Shown in pieces: positions 6,543-9,267 of a stretch of DNA of 9,267 nt. A program made the translations under genes and the position numbers. The notes under the pieces are model-generated. The model searched no databases, was not told the origin of the DNA, and worked only from the letters and a program-made list of their open reading frames with translations. The stretch comes from CAZWMK01 sp964635065 (GTDB taxonomy: Bacteria; Pseudomonadota; Alphaproteobacteria; Sphingomonadales; Sphingomonadaceae): the NCBI GenBank assembly GCA_964635065.1, contig CAZWMK010000093.1, forward strand, positions 1 through 9,267, written 5' to 3'. Position 1 is the first letter of the stretch, and the number at the start of each line of letters is the position of its first letter.

Positions 6543-6935
6543 TCAAGCGCTGCACTGAACGGCATCCTCACCTGCGCCCATTTCCGCTTCGATCTCACAT
6601 TGTGCGACGAGATCCATCAGGTAAGGCAGTCCTTGCGGGATGCCGTGGCTGCGGGCCATGGCGCGGCTGATCGTCCAGCCCATCCAGCGTGCCACGGCCG
6701 CGTCGATCGCTGTGTTCATATCCATCTGGCCGAGGACGCCATTGGCGACATCGCCGGCAAAATGCCGGCCGTGGCGGCTGTCGAGAAAGTCCCGAACCGC
6801 TTCGGCGCCTGCGCCCGTCGCATGGGCGATGGCCGCAAAGGCCATGGCCCATGCAAGCTCGGCATCGGTGAACCCCGACGCGGTTCCATGAAAACCCCAG
6901 CCCTCATTGCGGCTCGGTAGCAGTTTCTGGTCCAT
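6543..6935 (-). CDS. Conserved hypothetical protein of the recombinase module
   Basis: A 130-residue cytoplasmic protein, started at the ATG at 6935 because AGGAG lies 6 bases upstream; the frame continues to an ATG at 7019, but that part has no site of its own. Visible features are an N-terminal SRNEGWGFHGT (8-18), an alanine-rich helix (24-42), the striking LDSRHGRHFAGDV at 51-63, RWMGWTI at 83-89 and GIPQGLPYL at 98-106. I recall similar proteins beside DUF2924/DUF3489/recombinase clusters in other alphaproteobacteria but know no function for them. There is no membrane segment or signal peptide. The 108-base gap upstream, after the terminase stop, is the widest in the module and the best place for an internal promoter; TTGACT is present there but no good -10 at proper distance. 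Confidence 0.75.
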   Translation of the reverse strand: MDQKLLPSRNEGWGFHGTASGFTDAELAWAMAFAAIAHATGAGAEAVRDFLDSRHGRHFAGDVANGVLGQMDMNTAIDAAVARWMGWTISRAMARSHGIPQGLPYLMDLVAQCEIEAEMGAGEDAVQCSA

Positions 6936-6941
6936 GGCAAA

Positions 6942-6946
6942 CTCCT
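6942..6946 (-). promoter_or_regulatory. Ribosome binding site deciding the hypothetical-protein start
   Basis: AGGAG on the minus strand is followed by TTTGCC and the ATG at 6935. It supports the 130-residue product over the 158-residue frame. Confidence 0.6.
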
Positions 6947-7043
6947 GTCTGGTCTGCTGGCAGTAACGCTCTGTCCGCCGTCCACATCCAGTCAAATCGA
7001 CAAGCGGGCTGCGCGGCATGGGCGGCCATAATCACGCCCCGCT

Positions 7044-7968
7044 TCATATTCGAAACTGGATCGCGCCGGCCTGGTAGCGGCTGCGGGCGAAGTGCCAGCT
7101 GAGAAACTGGCTGACACTGTCGACCTGGTCATCATGCCGCCCTTGCGGGAAGGCGGCGAACTCGGCCCGGAAGTCATCAAGCCACGGCGCTGCGCGCGGC
7201 AGCAGGACATGCCCGGCCTCGATGCGGGCGGATTCCGCGTGCAGCCGGGTGAGCTTATCCTCTTTCGGCGTGAAGCGGAGCGGATAGGGCACATCCGCTG
7301 GCCGCTCGTCGAGCAGCTGCTGGATGAGCGCCGTGCCGCTGCCCTTGTCCTCGATGATGAGTGTTGAGGACTGCATCCGGCGGGCCTGTTCGATCACCGC
7401 GCGTTTCAGGCAAGGAAAGTCATACCGCGCACGATAGACGTCGAGGAGATAGAGATCGCCCCCCTCGCCATCCTCGGGAACAGGGCATTGTTGATATTGC
7501 GCCGCGAAGATGCTGCTGCCAAGCGCATGGCGCAGCCGTTCGAGGACCGTACGCGGTTCACGCGCGGGATGCAGCACATCGCCCGGTCGCCGGTGGTGGA
7601 ACCGGCCCGGACCAATCGGGATCTGTGCCGCTTCTTCGGCAATCGCCGGCAGGCTGAGTACTGTCCAGTCGCCGAGATCGCGGACATGACCGGCCATGTC
7701 ATTCATGTGCAGCCGCTGCTGGATCAGGATGATGCTGCCGCTGACCTTGTCGTTGAGACGCGACAGCGCGGTGCGGCTGAACCAGCCATTGGCGGCATCA
7801 CGCCGGGCGTCCGACATCGCATCTTCAGGTTTGAGCGGGTCATCGATGATCATGATGTCGCCACCGCGTCCCGTGAGCGTGCCCGCGTTCAGGGTCAGGA
7901 AGCATTTATGCAGGAAAGGGATGGAAGTGCTGGCGCGGCAGCGCCGCGAGAAGGCGCGCGTCAGACAT
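7044..7968 (-). pseudogene. Decayed phage terminase large subunit
   Basis: Remnant of a phage-type terminase large subunit, the ATPase-nuclease that packages DNA into procapsids. The original start is the ATG at 7968, with GGGAG 6 bases upstream. The first frame reads MSDARLLAALPRQHFHPF and then hits a stop at 7906-7908; one base further on, the frame resumes as LHKCFLTLNAG, so a single inserted base near 7913-7915 explains the break. LNAG then joins directly to TLTGRGGDIMIIDDP near 7880, omitting roughly a hundred residues of the family, including Walker A; Walker B (IMIIDDP) remains. Near 7462, PVPEDGEGG joins to DLYLLDVYRARYDFP, lacking about 45 residues including the QSWDTA-type segment with the first nuclease aspartate; IIEDKGSG and HDDQVDS remain. 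The longest open frame, 7044-7853 (269 residues), begins at Walker B. Packaging activity is very unlikely. Confidence 0.85.
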
Positions 7969-8347
7969 CGCCGTCTCCCGGTGCTGATAGATAGGGCGTA
8001 AGGATCGCGCGGTCTTCCGCGGACAGCTGACCCGTGTCGACGCGCTCAATGTCGGCCGCCGTGCCATGGCTCGCCAGCAAGGCCAGCAACATGCTGATCG
8101 CCTTCATGTCGCCGCCCAGGGCCTTTTCCCGAACGCGCATCAGCATGGCTTCCGAGACCGACACCTTGCGCTTGCGGCCGTTCAGCGTGACGCTGACCTT
8201 GTGCTGCATCAGCGTGTCGATCACGGTGGCGATGCCCTGTTTGCCGCGCGGCCGCCCGCGCGGATTGCCCGACTGGCCGGGACGGAAGCGGTGTTCGACA
8301 GGCGGGCGGCCATAGCCCACCCCGAAAGACGTGCCGTCATCAGCCAT
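7961..8347 (-). CDS. DUF5681 family protein, possible small terminase partner
   Basis: A 128-residue protein with the DUF5681 signature at residues 11-35: GYGRPPVEHRFRPGQSGNPR followed by GRPRG, a basic glycine-rich stretch likely to contact nucleic acid. The rest is helical (KVSVSEAMLMRVREKALGGD, 61-80, then MKAISMLLALLASHG). AGGAG lies 7 bases before the ATG at 8347. The start overlaps the methyltransferase stop by 8 bases and the stop overlaps the original terminase start by 8 bases, so the three were one translational unit. Position directly before the large terminase gene suggests a DNA-recognition or small-terminase role, but no experiment I know of shows this. The gene itself looks intact. 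Confidence 0.88.
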   Translation of the reverse strand: MADDGTSFGVGYGRPPVEHRFRPGQSGNPRGRPRGKQGIATVIDTLMQHKVSVTLNGRKRKVSVSEAMLMRVREKALGGDMKAISMLLALLASHGTAADIERVDTGQLSAEDRAILTPYLSAPGDGDV

Positions 8348-9191
8348 GGACCTTCTCCTGCACCGCAGCCGCCCGCTGACGCGCGACCTGCGTAAACGCT
8401 TCGCCTGTCGCAGCGCGCACCGGCTCCACGCCGGTCACCTTGCGAAAACGGTGCAGGATGACATCGCAGTAGAGCGGATCGAGTTCGAGCAGGCGTGCCA
8501 CGCGCCCGGTCGCTTCGGCCGCCATCAGCGTCGTGCCTGAGCCGCCGAAGCTGTCGAGGTCGAGATCGCCCTTGTCGGAGGCATCGCGGATGATGTCGGC
8601 GATCATCTTGACGGGCTTCACCGTCGGGTGCCAGCTGAGCTCCTCCTGGCGCGTGGCTGAGAAGCTGCTGACGCCGGCATAGCTCCAGACATTGCTGCGG
8701 TGCCGGCCATTGGCGCCAAGCGCGACATTGTTGATGTGGGGATGCTTGCCATGGCGGAAGACAGCAGCCAGTTCATGCTGGGAGCGGTAGAGTGATCCCA
8801 TGCCGGCGTTCGACTTCGACCAGACACACAGGTTGAGCCAGGCATCATAGACCGCGCGGCCCGCGGCCAGCAGTTCGGGCAGGTGGCGCCAATCCATGAA
8901 CACATAGCGCAGCGCGCCATTGATGCTGACCCGCGCCATCCGGGTGAAAGCCTGGCGCAGGAAGTCGGTAAAGCCGCTTTCGGAGAGTTCGCCAGAACCT
9001 GCGACGAACTCGCGGTGCCTGACCTTGCCAAGGCCCGAGACATGGCCCGCCACCGGCACATTATAGGGCGGATCAGTGACGATGAGGCGTGCGCGTGCGC
9101 CGTCCATCAGGCGGGCATAAGCACTTGCCGTCAGGGCATCGCCACAGAGCAGGCGGTGCGGCCCGAGCAGCCAGAGGTCCCCCTGCACCAC
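8340..9191 (-). CDS. DNA methyltransferase, N-terminally truncated
   Basis: The open part has 283 residues from a GTG at 9191, but it begins abruptly at the linker GDLWLLGPHRLLCGDAL, which in this family follows an N-terminal ParB/sulfiredoxin-like domain; full-length relatives are about 420-470 residues. The methylase domain is complete: catalytic DPPYN at 40-44 (motif IV), HPTVKPVKM at 188-196 and the SAM-binding motif I DSFGGSGTT at 213-221. The DPPY-before-FxGxG order and DPPY itself fit a beta-class N6-adenine or N4-cytosine methylase; adenine is the more common case. Sequence upstream of about 9190 belongs to an IS3-type transposase in the opposite orientation, so the N-terminal domain and natural start are lost. 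The methylase domain could still fold if translated, but expression is doubtful. Its stop overlaps the DUF5681 start by 8 bases. Confidence 0.88.
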   Translation of the reverse strand: MVQGDLWLLGPHRLLCGDALTASAYARLMDGARARLIVTDPPYNVPVAGHVSGLGKVRHREFVAGSGELSESGFTDFLRQAFTRMARVSINGALRYVFMDWRHLPELLAAGRAVYDAWLNLCVWSKSNAGMGSLYRSQHELAAVFRHGKHPHINNVALGANGRHRSNVWSYAGVSSFSATRQEELSWHPTVKPVKMIADIIRDASDKGDLDLDSFGGSGTTLMAAEATGRVARLLELDPLYCDVILHRFRKVTGVEPVRAATGEAFTQVARQRAAAVQEKVHG

Positions 9192-9267
9192 GAGCCATCC
9201 GTGTGGACAACGGCCCGGAGTTCATCTCGAAGGCCCTGGATCGCTGGGCTTACGAGAACGGGGTAAC
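9191..9267 (+). mobile_element. Internal fragment of an IS3-family transposase (OrfB)
   Basis: Reading plus-strand from about 9194 the frame gives AIRVDNGPEFISKALDRWAY and then ENGV, continuing past the window edge. This is the rve/DDE-core segment of IS3-family OrfB, and the D of VDNGPEF is the second catalytic residue of the DDE triad. The preceding part of the transposase (first Asp and helix-turn-helix OrfA/B region) is absent: the sequence to the left is methyltransferase. No terminal inverted repeat is seen at the junction, so this is not a simple IS insertion boundary. The rest of the transposase may lie to the right of the window. Confidence 0.85.

Noticed and set aside
6753..6769. 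Perfect hairpin GCCGGC-AAAAT-GCCGGC
   Set aside because: It lies inside the coding sequence for the conserved RHFAGDV segment and is explained by GC-rich codons.
6156..6920. Another 254-codon plus-strand open frame
   Set aside because: It runs opposite three minus-strand genes with good ribosome binding sites and family motifs, and its composition is an antisense artefact.
7479..7485. Extra AACAGGG copy
   Set aside because: Isolated inside the terminase coding sequence, far from the array and without phased neighbours; probably chance.

Overview
The window looks like GC-rich alphaproteobacterial DNA, most likely from a sphingomonad. This rests on the GC-biased codon use and on a gene set (large serine recombinase, DUF2924, DUF3489, DUF5681, terminase, adenine-type DNA methylase) that I know from that class. 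Family names come from recalled motifs; no search was run.

Layout. Positions 1-535 hold the 3' part of a plus-strand gene with a HEPN-like C-terminal half. Positions 749-1778 hold two overlapping minus-strand genes: a protein of unknown family with a helix-turn-helix-like stretch, followed by a small three-helix membrane protein. Positions 1779-2500 show no convincing gene. Positions 2501-3364 encode an exported orphan protein (minus strand) with its own likely promoter near 3400-3428. A short 52-residue ORF at 3494-3652 may be the remnant of an interrupted gene. Positions 3653-4291 are non-coding but structured: shuffled repeats, inverted repeats and an array of AACAGGG motifs.

From 4292 to about 9191 everything reads leftward as one tightly packed module of phage-like or integrative-element type. 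In transcription order it contains a 5'-truncated DNA methyltransferase, a DUF5681 protein, a decayed terminase large subunit, a conserved hypothetical protein, a DUF3489 winged-helix protein, a DUF2924 protein and a large serine recombinase. Most neighbours overlap by 4 or 8 bases or are separated by short gaps with good ribosome binding sites. The AACAGGG array lies just beyond the recombinase stop codon, with several copies about 21-22 bases apart. It is a plausible binding or end region for the recombinase or its small partners. At the right edge the methyltransferase is fused to an internal fragment of an IS3-family transposase.

State of the element. The recombination half (hypothetical, DUF3489, DUF2924, recombinase) looks intact. 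The packaging and modification half is damaged: the terminase carries a one-base frameshift and two internal deletions that remove its Walker A region and one nuclease aspartate, and the methyltransferase has lost its N-terminal domain. The best candidate for something little described is the recombinase, DUF2924 and DUF3489 cassette together with its helically spaced AACAGGG array.
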